Shown here: piece by piece, positions 1 through 6,304 of the stretch
Layout of the letters: each line of letters opens with the position of its first letter
Numbering within the stretch: position 1 is the stretch's first letter
DNA from: UBA73 sp964364885
GTDB taxonomy: Archaea > Nanobdellota > Nanobdellia > Pacearchaeales > GW2011-AR1
Direction of reading: 5' to 3'
Length of the DNA stretch: 39,318 bases
Assembly: GCA_964364885.1 (NCBI GenBank)
Contig: CAYIOA010000003.1
Location: 1 to 39,318 of the forward strand
The notes under the pieces: model-generated
Told to the model about the DNA's origin: nothing
Database searches by the model: none
Seen by the model: only the letters and a program-made list of their open reading frames with translations
Position numbers and translations under genes: made by a program

Positions 1-456
1 TTCTTTATTTTTTATATCTTGTAAAGAATTAAAAGAAAATAATTGTATTTTTCTCTTTAAATCAGTCTCAAATTTAGTAATATTAAGTTCTTTCTTATAT
101 CCAAGTACACATATATCTGCATCAGAGTCGTTTTTTGCTTCTGCTTTTGATAGTGAACCAAACAAAATAATTGTGGGGCTCGTCAGATTTCTGTTCATGA
201 AGTTAATTAAATTCTGTAATTTTAATTTCCAGTAAATTCTAGACAAATCGATAAATATCTCATTATTCCTATTAGCATAATAAAAAAAGTAATTTCTATC
301 TCTTTCAATCAACAATAATCCTTTCTTTTTGTATTCAGAAAGTATTTTGGATGAGGTTGGAGGGGATATTTTCATTATCCTAGAATATTCTCTAACATTA
401 ATCCTTCTATAACAATCTTCAAAAAAGGGCCTTAAGTTGTTAATTATTTCTAACAT
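1..456 (-). CDS. Winged-helix/MNT nucleotidyltransferase fusion, C-terminus off the window edge
   Basis: Open from ATG at 456 to the window edge (152 codons, no stop). The first ~70 residues look like a winged helix: REYSRIMKISPPTSSKIL as the helix-turn-helix, then KKKGLLLIERDRNYFFYY as the wing. The rest is a minimal nucleotidyltransferase domain with GSLSKAEAKNDSDAD, the G-S-x10-D-x-D metal and nucleotide site of the Pol-beta superfamily. Such proteins occur in DPANN archaea as stand-alone regulators or as the MNT partner of a HEPN toxin; the partner, if any, would lie beyond the edge. A TTTATAAA box at 480-487 lies ~31 nt upstream of the start. A 12-bp palindrome overlaps the start codon, suggesting autoregulation (inference). 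The family call is firm; the substrate is unknown. Confidence 0.8.
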   Translation of the reverse strand, partial: MLEIINNLRPFFEDCYRRINVREYSRIMKISPPTSSKILSEYKKKGLLLIERDRNYFFYYANRNNEIFIDLSRIYWKLKLQNLINFMNRNLTSPTIILFGSLSKAEAKNDSDADICVLGYKKELNITKFETDLKRKIQLFSFNSLQDIKNKE

Positions 457-487
457 ATGTTAAATTATATTAACATCTGTTTATAAA
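451..487 (-). promoter_or_regulatory. Promoter with start-overlapping palindrome for the wHTH-MNT gene
   Basis: TATA box TTTATAAA at 480-487 (self-complementary). TAACATATGTTA at 451-462 is a perfect 12-bp palindrome spanning the ATG. A second ATGTTAA half lies at 471-477. The spacing suits repression by the encoded winged-helix protein, but that is inference. Confidence 0.4.
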
Positions 488-544
488 CCTTTTCATCTAG
501 TAATCAAATACATCCTAAAGGTTACTTTTTTGATGATATTTATT

Positions 545-796
545 TCAACGATGAGGGCAACCCGCCCAACAACAAGGTCGGCGCTTTCCTCCTATAAGAT
601 CTGCGCATGCTCGCTCTATATGATGTTCTCTTGTTTGGGATTTCTTGACAGAGGTAATCCAGCAAATCCACTCGTTGCGCGCAAGAGGAGTAAGATCATT
701 CCATTTCGCAAGCACATTTTGGTCAGAAGCAAGGACTTTTCGTAGATCTGCTGGCACTTTATGCACCACACCACCAGAAATTTCTTTTTTTGCCAT
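545..796 (-). CDS. YdeI/OmdA-family small protein
   Basis: 83 residues beginning MAKKEISGGVVHKVPADLRK. The segments KWNDLTPLARNEWICWI and GKRRPCCWAGCPHR match the C-terminal region shared by YdeI/OmpD-associated (OmdA) proteins, which are mostly bacterial. The family name derives from bacteriocin-protection and porin associations; the biochemical role is not established. Here it is a stand-alone minimal domain. The gene looks richer in G and C than its neighbours, compatible with transfer from bacteria (by eye, not computed). It sits 21 nt downstream of the 818-1129 gene, and a TATTAAT element about 27 nt before the ATG could give it its own promoter. The start MAKKE fits the family. Confidence 0.8.
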   Translation of the reverse strand: MAKKEISGGVVHKVPADLRKVLASDQNVLAKWNDLTPLARNEWICWITSVKKSQTREHHIERACADLIGGKRRPCCWAGCPHR

Positions 797-817
797 GATG
801 TCATTAGTTTTTTAGAA

Positions 818-1129
818 TTAATACACCGGCTCTACATTATCCCGGATTTCTTTTCTAAAAACATCCCAATACTTTTTCCTCAAACCCTCGTTTTCTGACA
901 TCTCAATCGCTTTTCTTGAAAACCACTCTCCAAATCCAGAATTTTCTAGCATCTCATTGCGGGCTATATCGTCGAAAGATTCAAGGCCTCTTGCACCATT
1001 TAATGTAACTCCTGCAAGAACAGCTATATATCCTGCAGCGTCCTCAAGAAAACCCTTTCTTAGAGCAAGCTCTCTTGCATTCAGCACCACTCCCTGAATA
1101 TAAGACATTTCTGAATTATCGTAAACCAT
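818..1129 (-). CDS. Hypothetical protein, 103 aa, soluble
   Basis: Not recognised. The 103-residue product (MVYDNSEMSYIQGVVLNARE...) is predicted by eye to be mostly helical, with no membrane segment, signal peptide or metal-binding motif. The gene is credible because its ATG at 1129 lies exactly 29 nt from the TTTATAAA box at 1151-1158, the spacing seen throughout the window, and because the frame is open over the whole interval between that promoter and the YdeI-family gene. It is divergent from the DUF192 gene and shares the same palindromic TATA box with it. Confidence 0.6.
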   Translation of the reverse strand: MVYDNSEMSYIQGVVLNARELALRKGFLEDAAGYIAVLAGVTLNGARGLESFDDIARNEMLENSGFGEWFSRKAIEMSENEGLRKKYWDVFRKEIRDNVEPVY

Positions 1130-1150
1130 AACAGAAAATCCTCAATTGGT

Positions 1151-1158
1151 TTTATAAA
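1151..1158. promoter_or_regulatory. Palindromic TATA box shared by two divergent leaderless genes
   Basis: TTTATAAA is its own reverse complement. The plus-strand ATG at 1180 is 29 nt from its first base (1151), and the minus-strand ATG at 1129 is 29 nt from its first base on that strand (1158). No other TATA-like octamer is obvious in the 50-bp spacer, so one element may direct both transcripts. Confidence 0.6.
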
Positions 1159-1179
1159 CTTATCTCAGTATAGATGAGA

Positions 1180-1772
1180 ATGAAAAAGTTTGTATTTATC
1201 ATAACACTAATTCTTCTTGCGGTTTTTGCTTTATACTATGAGTATACTTCACAGGATGAAATAAGCGAAGTTTGTTTTTCAGAAACCTGTGTGGAAGTAG
1301 AACTTGCACAAAGTGAAGAGGAAAAAGCCAGAGGATTGATGTTTAGAGAATCTCTAGAGGAGAATAAGGGAATGCTTTTTATTTACAATTCTCCTGGAAT
1401 TTATCTTTTCTGGATGAAAAACACACTAATACCTTTGGATATAATCTGGATTTCAGANNNNNNNNNNNNNNNNNNNNNNNNNNNNNNNNNNNNNNNNNNN
1501 NNNNNNNNNNNNNNNNNNNNNNNNNNNNNNNNNNNNNNNNNNNNNNNNNNNNNNNNNATCTTTTCTGGATGAAAAACACACTAATACCTTTGGATATAAT
1601 CTGGATTTCAGAAGATGGGAAAATAGTCCATATAGAGCGCGCTTTGCCATGCACAACAAATGAGTGCATTTCTTATATTCCAAAGGAAAAGGCGAAATAT
1701 GTTTTAGAATTAAATTATAATTTCACAGAGAGAAAGAATATATCTGTAGGAGAGCAAATAGAATTCAGCTAA
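1180..1772 (+). CDS. DUF192 family exported protein, interrupted by an assembly gap
   Basis: The N-terminus MKKFVFIITLILLAVFALYY is a signal anchor, followed by a DUF192 domain: VELAQSEEEKARGLMFRES, GMLFIYNSPGIYLFWMKNT and LIPLDIIWIS before the gap, then EDGKIVHIERALPCTTNE and the C-terminus after it. The 100-N gap at 1458-1557 is flanked by identical 55-bp copies; removing one copy plus the Ns (155 bp) restores one frame of 145 residues, a normal DUF192 size. DUF192 is a small beta-rich extracytoplasmic domain of uncertain function, common in archaea. ATG 1180 was chosen over 1174 because it is 29 nt from the shared TATA box. Confidence 0.85.
1458..1557. other. Assembly gap (100 N) between 55-bp duplicated contig ends
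   Basis: Exactly 100 N. Bases 1403-1457 and 1558-1612 are identical over 55 bp. The duplicated ends are most simply overlapping contig termini that the scaffolder failed to merge, so the true sequence is probably 155 bp shorter here. Confidence 0.9.
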
Positions 1773-2556
1773 CCATTTCCCTCAAAGTTCTGCCATCTCC
1801 TTTGTAACGCTCCTTCAAGTTGTTTATAATCTTTTTATGAATTTGGGAAATTCTTGACTCTGACAAGTCAAGCACTATTCCAATCTCCTCCATAGTTAAA
1901 CTCTCATAATAATACAATACCAAAACCAGTCTCTCTTCTTTGCTTAATCCTTTATTAATATGCGCGATAAATAATTCTTTGTTAATTTTCTCTGAGGGAT
2001 CTCTTGTTCTTTCATCTTGCACATCATACAACATCCATCCCCCGCTGTTTTTGTTCTCGCCCTCTAATAAATCAGACAGATATGCTGTTCGGCCTATATT
2101 GGACCCTCTCATAAGTCTATTGTACCTCTCGTGGCTTAATCCCATTTTTTCAGCAATGTCTTTTGAGTCTAATACTTTGTTCGATTCATAATCCAAAGAC
2201 TCTATTGCTCTCTCTCTATCTCTCTTAAAGGCTCTTAGTGTTCTTGACTGCGAAGCTGTGCTTCTCGCCCAGTCTAGAATAGCTCCTCTCAATCTATGCC
2301 GGCAATAAGTTTCAAAACTAACTTCTCTTTTCGGGTCATAAGACTCTACAGCATTAATTAATCCTACAAAACCTGCACTGACAATTTCGTTAAGCTCCAG
2401 AGGAACTCTCCTGGAAATCCGCGCAGCGTGTGAATACGCCAGAATTAAATAATGCTCAACCAAATTGTTTCTCAGTTTAACATCCGACCTTCCGCCTTCA
2501 ACATATTTCCCCCAGAGTTCAGAAACATTATCGTCGCGAAACTCGCTATGAGCCAT
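1765..2556 (-). CDS. Bacterial-type sigma factor, sigma-28 (FliA/WhiG) family
   Basis: 263 residues with all parts of a group-3 sigma-70 factor. Region 2 spans ~25-100: NNLVEHYLILAYSHAARI, LELNEIVSAGFVGLINAVE and FETYCRHRLRGAILDWARS, the FliA-like 2.3-2.4 segment. Region 3 covers ~120-165 (DIAEKMGLSHERYNRLMRG). Region 4 covers ~204-252 (LSKEERLVLVLYYYESL; LTMEEIGIVLDLSESRISQI, the recognition helix-turn-helix). In bacteria these factors bind core polymerase and recognise -10/-35 promoters; archaea normally use TBP, TFB and TFE. The gene lies on the same contig as eL41 and rfcSL, so a simple scaffold chimera is unlikely. TTTATTAA at 2578-2585 is 29 nt before the ATG, implying archaeal transcription. 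No anti-sigma factor is visible. Family call firm; function in an archaeon unknown. Confidence 0.92.
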   Translation of the reverse strand: MAHSEFRDDNVSELWGKYVEGGRSDVKLRNNLVEHYLILAYSHAARISRRVPLELNEIVSAGFVGLINAVESYDPKREVSFETYCRHRLRGAILDWARSTASQSRTLRAFKRDRERAIESLDYESNKVLDSKDIAEKMGLSHERYNRLMRGSNIGRTAYLSDLLEGENKNSGGWMLYDVQDERTRDPSEKINKELFIAHINKGLSKEERLVLVLYYYESLTMEEIGIVLDLSESRISQIHKKIINNLKERYKGDGRTLREMVS

Positions 2557-2577
2557 GTACCTTTTAGTTTTTAGAGT

Positions 2578-2585
2578 TAATAAAT
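2578..2585 (-). promoter_or_regulatory. TATA box of the sigma-factor gene
   Basis: TTTATTAA on the minus strand, 29 nt before ATG 2556, which predicts a leaderless transcript made by the archaeal TBP/TFB machinery. The sequence that follows (CTCTAAAAACTAA) resembles the one before the YdeI-family gene. Confidence 0.5.
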
Positions 2586-2653
2586 ACTTTTACTTTTCTA
2601 AATAATCTTTTCATATGGACTTTCTCAGCCAATTCTGCAAAAGCTGAACAAAG

Positions 2654-2661
2654 TTTATAAA
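2654..2661 (+). promoter_or_regulatory. TATA box of the eL41 gene
   Basis: TTTATAAA with its first base 29 nt before ATG 2683. This spacing selects the longer 38-codon reading frame as a leaderless start. Confidence 0.5.
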
Positions 2662-2682
2662 GAGCATATATTTCAATGACAC

Positions 2683-2799
2683 ATGAAAAGAAGCTCACGA
2701 CGCTGGAAGAAAAAAGGGCAAATGCGCTGGAAATGGCAGAGAAAAAGACTCAAAAAAGAAAAAAGAAAGAGGAGATTGCACAGGCAAAGATCTGCTTAG
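2683..2799 (+). CDS. rpl41e: Ribosomal protein eL41, with N-terminal extension
   Basis: A 38-residue, very basic ORF. Its last 25 residues, beginning MRWKWQRKRLKKEKRKRR and ending LHRQRSA, align without gaps to the canonical 25-residue eL41 (MRAKWRKKRMRRLKRKRR...), with about 13 identities. eL41 is a single-helix peptide of the large subunit located at the subunit interface. Here 13 extra residues (MKRSSRRWKKKGQ) precede the usual start. The leaderless rule (TATA 29 nt upstream) favours ATG 2683, whereas ATG 2722 would give the canonical length. It is a stand-alone gene, divergent from the sigma-factor gene and followed by rfcS. Confidence 0.75.
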   Translation: MKRSSRRWKKKGQMRWKWQRKRLKKEKRKRRLHRQRSA

Positions 2800-2886
2800 A
2801 CTAGTTTTTGATTCTGTAAAGCTTACTAAAAGAAAAGGACTTTTGATTACAGCAATCTTTATAAAAACTTAACTCTCAGGACACAG

Positions 2887-3852
2887 ATGTCTCAAACAAA
2901 CATTTGGACTGAGAAATACCGCCCCTCGAAATTTGACGATATGGTCGGTCAGCAAGAGGTAATCAAAAGAGTGAAGTCGCTTGTTCAGGCAATGAATATC
3001 CCGCATTTGCTCTTTGCCGGGCCTGCAGGAACTGGGAAGTCTACTCTGGCTTTAATTACAGTAAAAGAATTATTCGGAGAAAGATGGAAAGAAAATTACC
3101 TTGAATTAAATGCTTCTGATGAAAGAGGAATTGACGTTGTAAGACAAAAAGTAAAAGATTTTGCAAGAACAAAAGCTATAGAGAACATCCCGTTTAAAGT
3201 TATTTTTTTAGATGAGGCGGATGCTTTGACAAAAGAAGCACAGCAGGCTTTAAGGAGAACAATGGAAAATTATTCTAATACGTGCAGATTTATACTGTCG
3301 TGCAACTATTCTTCAAGAATAATAGATCCGATACAATCGCGGTGTGTTGTCTTTAGATTTAAATTGCTGGAAAAGAAGGATGTCTCTAAGATTGTAAAGA
3401 GGATATCTGAAAAAGAAGGCCTTAAAATTGCAGATGAAGCATTTGAAACTGTGTATGAATCATCTGAAGGAGATTGCAGAAGAGCAATTAACCTGCTTCA
3501 AGCAACTGCCTCTATATCTTTAGACGTCAATTCTGAGATGATAAGAATGATTTCCTCTAGCACAAAACCTGCAGATATTCGGGTTGTCCTTGGTTATGCT
3601 CTTGCTGGAGATTTTATAAGCGCGCGGGATAAACTGCTTGATGTAATGCTAAAAGAGAGTGTTTCTGGGACAGACATAATAAAGTCAATTCAAAAAGAGA
3701 TATGGAATCTGCAAATAGAACCAAGCATCAAGGTCAGACTTACTGAGAAAACGGGGGACACTGAATTTAGAATGATAGAGGGTTCTGATGAATTTATTCA
3801 ACTTCAGGCTCTTCTTGCGTCTTTTGTTCTTGCAGGTCAGGGTAAAATATAG
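2887..3852 (+). CDS. rfcS: Replication factor C small subunit
   Basis: 321 residues, the usual RfcS length. It starts MSQTNIWTEKYRPSKFDDMV (RFC box II). Walker A is GPAGTGKST (45-53), Walker B is FLDEAD (107-112), and the arginine-finger SRC motif lies in RIIDPIQSRC (151-153). In archaea, RfcS forms the clamp loader with one RfcL and opens the PCNA ring on primed DNA. TTTATAAA at 2858-2865 lies 29 nt before the ATG, so the transcript is probably leaderless. rfcL starts 1 nt after the stop, so the two subunits are made from one operon. Confidence 0.96.
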   Translation: MSQTNIWTEKYRPSKFDDMVGQQEVIKRVKSLVQAMNIPHLLFAGPAGTGKSTLALITVKELFGERWKENYLELNASDERGIDVVRQKVKDFARTKAIENIPFKVIFLDEADALTKEAQQALRRTMENYSNTCRFILSCNYSSRIIDPIQSRCVVFRFKLLEKKDVSKIVKRISEKEGLKIADEAFETVYESSEGDCRRAINLLQATASISLDVNSEMIRMISSSTKPADIRVVLGYALAGDFISARDKLLDVMLKESVSGTDIIKSIQKEIWNLQIEPSIKVRLTEKTGDTEFRMIEGSDEFIQLQALLASFVLAGQGKI

Positions 3853-3853
3853 A

Positions 3854-5017
3854 ATGTCTCTCTCTGAAAAATACCGCGCGAAAAAATACTCTGATATTTT
3901 CGGTCAGAATAAGGCTGTAGAGGAAATAAAAGAATTTTTAAAAAACTTCCCAAAAAGAAAGGCTCTTGTTTTATACGGGCCAGCTGGGACTGGAAAAACC
4001 TCCCTGGCTCTTGCTGCCGCCCATGAAAATAATCTTGAAATTCTAGAGCTAAATGCATCTGATTTAAGAAATAGGGCAAAACTTGAGGGAGTATTAAAAC
4101 CTGCGACAGAACAGAGAGGATTATTCAAAAAGGGGAAAATTCTTCTTATGGATGAAGTAGATGGTGTTACCGGCACAGATATTGGAGGCATTCCTGAATT
4201 GGTGAGATTAATAAAAACAACAAGGTATCCTATAATAATGACGTGCAATGACGTCTGGCAATCCAAGCTTTCTTCTTTAAGAGCTGAGTCAAAGATAGTA
4301 GAGATGAAAATTCTTGATATGGATGTAATAACTTCTGTTTTATTGAGAATATGCGAGAAAGAAGAAGTGAAAAAGGAGCATTCTTTACTAAGGCAGATAG
4401 CAATAAAATCGCAAGGAGACTTAAGGGCGGCTATAAACGATTTGGAGTCTTATTTCTACACGGAGGAGCTGACAATAGATACCTCTGAAAAGAGAGATGT
4501 TGAAGAAAATGTTTTTAACATATTAAGAAGACTGTTTAAAGAAAGGAACGACTTTCTTGACTTGTTTGATAACACCAGCCTGTCTTTGGATGAACTGTTA
4601 TTATGGATTGAGGAGAATATTCCTAAAGAATACAAGAATGAATCTCTGGCAAGAGCTTATTATGCTTTAGGCAATGCAGATGTTTTTCGCGGCAGGATTT
4701 ATAGAAACCAGTCATGGCGTTTTTTAATTTATCAAAACGCTTTTCAAAGCGCTGGGATTTCTTACGCCAAACCCTTCCCAATGACTGGCTTTACAAAATA
4801 CGAGCGCCCTAAACGTATTTTGAAAATATGGCTCCATAATCAAAAGATAGGCAAAAAGAAAACAATTTCCAAGAAATATGCCCGTTTTGTCCATTGCTCA
4901 ACGCAGAGAATTATCCGAGATTTTGAACTTTTAAAGCCAATTTTAAAGCAGGAAGATGTTCAGAAAAAATTAAAATTCAGCGATGAAGAAATTGCTTATT
5001 TGAATACTTTGAAGTGA
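3854..5017 (+). CDS. rfcL: Replication factor C large subunit
   Basis: 387 residues from ATG 3854 (MSLSEKYRAKKYSDIFGQNK), placed one base after the rfcS stop. An in-frame upstream ATG at 3788 inside rfcS would add a hydrophobic 22-residue extension and is not the likely start. Walker A is GPAGTGKTS (42-50) and Walker B LLMDEVDG (98-104); the central AAA+ lid includes SQGDLRAAINDLESYF. The C-terminal collar region is lysine-rich and shorter than in many Euryarchaeota (~480 residues). No canonical PCNA-binding tail is present: it ends AYLNTLK. This is the clamp-loader subunit that positions the RfcS tetramer. Confidence 0.94.
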   Translation: MSLSEKYRAKKYSDIFGQNKAVEEIKEFLKNFPKRKALVLYGPAGTGKTSLALAAAHENNLEILELNASDLRNRAKLEGVLKPATEQRGLFKKGKILLMDEVDGVTGTDIGGIPELVRLIKTTRYPIIMTCNDVWQSKLSSLRAESKIVEMKILDMDVITSVLLRICEKEEVKKEHSLLRQIAIKSQGDLRAAINDLESYFYTEELTIDTSEKRDVEENVFNILRRLFKERNDFLDLFDNTSLSLDELLLWIEENIPKEYKNESLARAYYALGNADVFRGRIYRNQSWRFLIYQNAFQSAGISYAKPFPMTGFTKYERPKRILKIWLHNQKIGKKKTISKKYARFVHCSTQRIIRDFELLKPILKQEDVQKKLKFSDEEIAYLNTLK

Positions 5018-5035
5018 GTGATGATAAGAGAAAGG

Positions 5036-5054
5036 TTTATATAGTATAATTATA
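5036..5054 (+). promoter_or_regulatory. vapBC promoter with palindrome
   Basis: TATA box TTTATATA at 5036-5043, 29 nt before the vapB ATG. TATAATTATA at 5045-5054 is a 10-bp palindrome between the TATA box and the start, placed where a VapB/VapBC operator would repress. AT-rich palindromes arise easily by chance, so confidence is low. Confidence 0.35.
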
Positions 5055-5064
5055 TTGTTTATAC

Positions 5065-5289
5065 ATGATTGAAATAAAGACTAAATTAAGAAGGTGGGGG
5101 AATTCATTTGGAATAGTTGTGCCTCAAAAAGCAGTTGAGCAAACAAAGGCAAAAGAAGGAGATGAAATTATAATTTTACTTAAGAGAAAGAAAAACAATG
5201 TTTTGAGAGAGATGTTTGGGTCACATAAATTCTCAAAACCAGTTAAGCAATTGATGAGAGAAATGGATGAAGAATTATACCATGACTAA
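5065..5289 (+). CDS. vapB: VapB-type antitoxin, AbrB/SpoVT DNA-binding domain
   Basis: 74 residues. The N-terminal swapped-hairpin AbrB domain is clear: MIEIKTKLRRWGNSFGIVVP with the R-R/K-W-G-N-S signature, then KAKEGDEIIILLKRKK. The C-terminal tail (MFGSHKFSKPVKQLMREMDE) is the part expected to bind and neutralise the toxin. The gene overlaps the downstream PIN toxin by 8 nt, so the two are translationally coupled. It begins at a leaderless ATG 29 nt after its TATA box. Confidence 0.9.
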   Translation: MIEIKTKLRRWGNSFGIVVPQKAVEQTKAKEGDEIIILLKRKKNNVLREMFGSHKFSKPVKQLMREMDEELYHD

Positions 5290-5644
5290 ATATCTTTTTG
5301 ATACATATGCAATAATAGAAATAATTGAAGGAAATTCAGATTATGAAAAATATGTTGATGAGGAGATAATAATAAATGATTTTGTTTTTGCGGAATTGTG
5401 CTATAGTTTAATAAAAACAAACTATTCCAACTTAGACCTCTATATAAAAAAATATGAAGAATTTAGTGTTCCTCTTGAAGCAGAAACGATTAAGAAAGCC
5501 ATGCAGTTTAGACATGAAAACAAAAAGAAAAAATTGTCTATGACAGATTGCATCTCATATTTTCAGGCTAAAGAATTAGGGATAAAATTTTTAACAGGAG
5601 ACAAAGAATTTGAAAATTTAGAAAATGTGGAATTTATCAAATAG
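5282..5644 (+). CDS. vapC: VapC-type PIN-domain ribonuclease toxin
   Basis: 120 residues from ATG 5282. PIN-domain acidic residues are in place: D7 (YLFDTYAIIE), E38 (FVFAELCYSL), D89 (LSMTDCISY) and D107 (FLTGDKEFE). VapC toxins are Mg2+-dependent endoribonucleases, commonly cutting tRNA or rRNA, held inactive by VapB. An in-frame ATG at 5267 would add only MKNYT; 5282 is chosen because the PIN strand normally starts a few residues from the N-terminus. The target cannot be told from sequence. Confidence 0.9.
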   Translation: MTKYLFDTYAIIEIIEGNSDYEKYVDEEIIINDFVFAELCYSLIKTNYSNLDLYIKKYEEFSVPLEAETIKKAMQFRHENKKKKLSMTDCISYFQAKELGIKFLTGDKEFENLENVEFIK

Positions 5645-5658
5645 GATTCTTGGGATTG

Positions 5659-6270
5659 CTAATCCGTGGCTTCCTTGAAAAGCTCGTTAACCTTATTCCA
5701 ATTTATGATATTGAAAAATGCTTCTACATATTCATTTCTTCTGTTCTGATACTTTAAGTAATATGCGTGCTCCCAGACATCTAAACCTAAGATTGGTGTT
5801 TTGCTGTCCATTAAAGGAGAATCTTGATTTGAGGTGCTTATAATTTCCAATTTTCCTTTATTGTTGACTAGGAGCCATGCCCAACCAGAGCCAAATTTGC
5901 TCAATGCAATGTCAGTAAATTGTTTTTTAAAATTTTCAAAATTGCCAAATGTTTTCTCAATTGATTTTGCGATATTTCCATATGGGGCTTGTTTTTTGGG
6001 GCTGAGGATTTCCCAAAACAAGCTATGATTAAGATGTCCTCCTCCATGATTTACAACAGCTGTTCTAATCTCTTTTGGAACAGAATCTATGTCTCTTAGA
6101 AGTTCTTCTACGCGCATTTTTTGTAATTTGGGATGCTTCTCAAGTGCGCTGTTCAGTTTATCAACATACGTTTTATGATGCTTGGTATAATGAATCTCCA
6201 TTGTCTTAGCATCTATATAAGGCTCTAAAGAATCATAATTATAAGACAATTTTGGCAATTCATGTTTCAT
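5659..6270 (-). CDS. sodA: Superoxide dismutase, Mn-type Fe/Mn family
   Basis: 203 residues, the family's normal length. The four metal ligands are present: H27 (IHYTKHHKTYV), H82 (GGHLNHSLFW), D164 and H168 (LDVWEHAYYL). Second-shell residues favour manganese: glycine at 78 before H79, and Q149 in SNQDSPL, the position where MnSODs carry their hydrogen-bonding glutamine. The enzyme converts superoxide to O2 and H2O2 in the cytoplasm (no signal peptide), implying at least occasional exposure to oxygen. A TTTATAAT box lies ~28 nt before the start. Convergent with vapC; no catalase or peroxidase is adjacent. Confidence 0.95.
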   Translation of the reverse strand: MKHELPKLSYNYDSLEPYIDAKTMEIHYTKHHKTYVDKLNSALEKHPKLQKMRVEELLRDIDSVPKEIRTAVVNHGGGHLNHSLFWEILSPKKQAPYGNIAKSIEKTFGNFENFKKQFTDIALSKFGSGWAWLLVNNKGKLEIISTSNQDSPLMDSKTPILGLDVWEHAYYLKYQNRRNEYVEAFFNIINWNKVNELFKEATD

Positions 6271-6304
6271 AGAATATCAAATAAGAAGCATTATAAAAGA
6301 CTTT

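Noticed and set aside
1403..1612. A 55-bp direct repeat that could mark a mobile-element target duplication or att site
   Set aside because: The copies flank a run of exactly 100 Ns and the same 55-bp length recurs at the other gap, so they are unmerged contig overlaps.
1379..1683. Minus-strand ORFs running through the first N-gap
   Set aside because: They exist only because the Ns are translated as open; they are antisense to the DUF192 gene.
1765..2556. Sigma factor as pure bacterial contamination joined by scaffolding
   Set aside because: It lies right of the N-gap on the same ungapped contig as eL41 and rfcSL, and its promoter matches the archaeal TATA spacing. A chimera inside the contig cannot be fully excluded without reads.
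3788..3853. Longer start for rfcL within rfcS
   Set aside because: It would add a hydrophobic 22-residue leader that no RFC large subunit has; ATG 3854 directly after the rfcS stop begins with the conserved SEKYRAKKYSDI.
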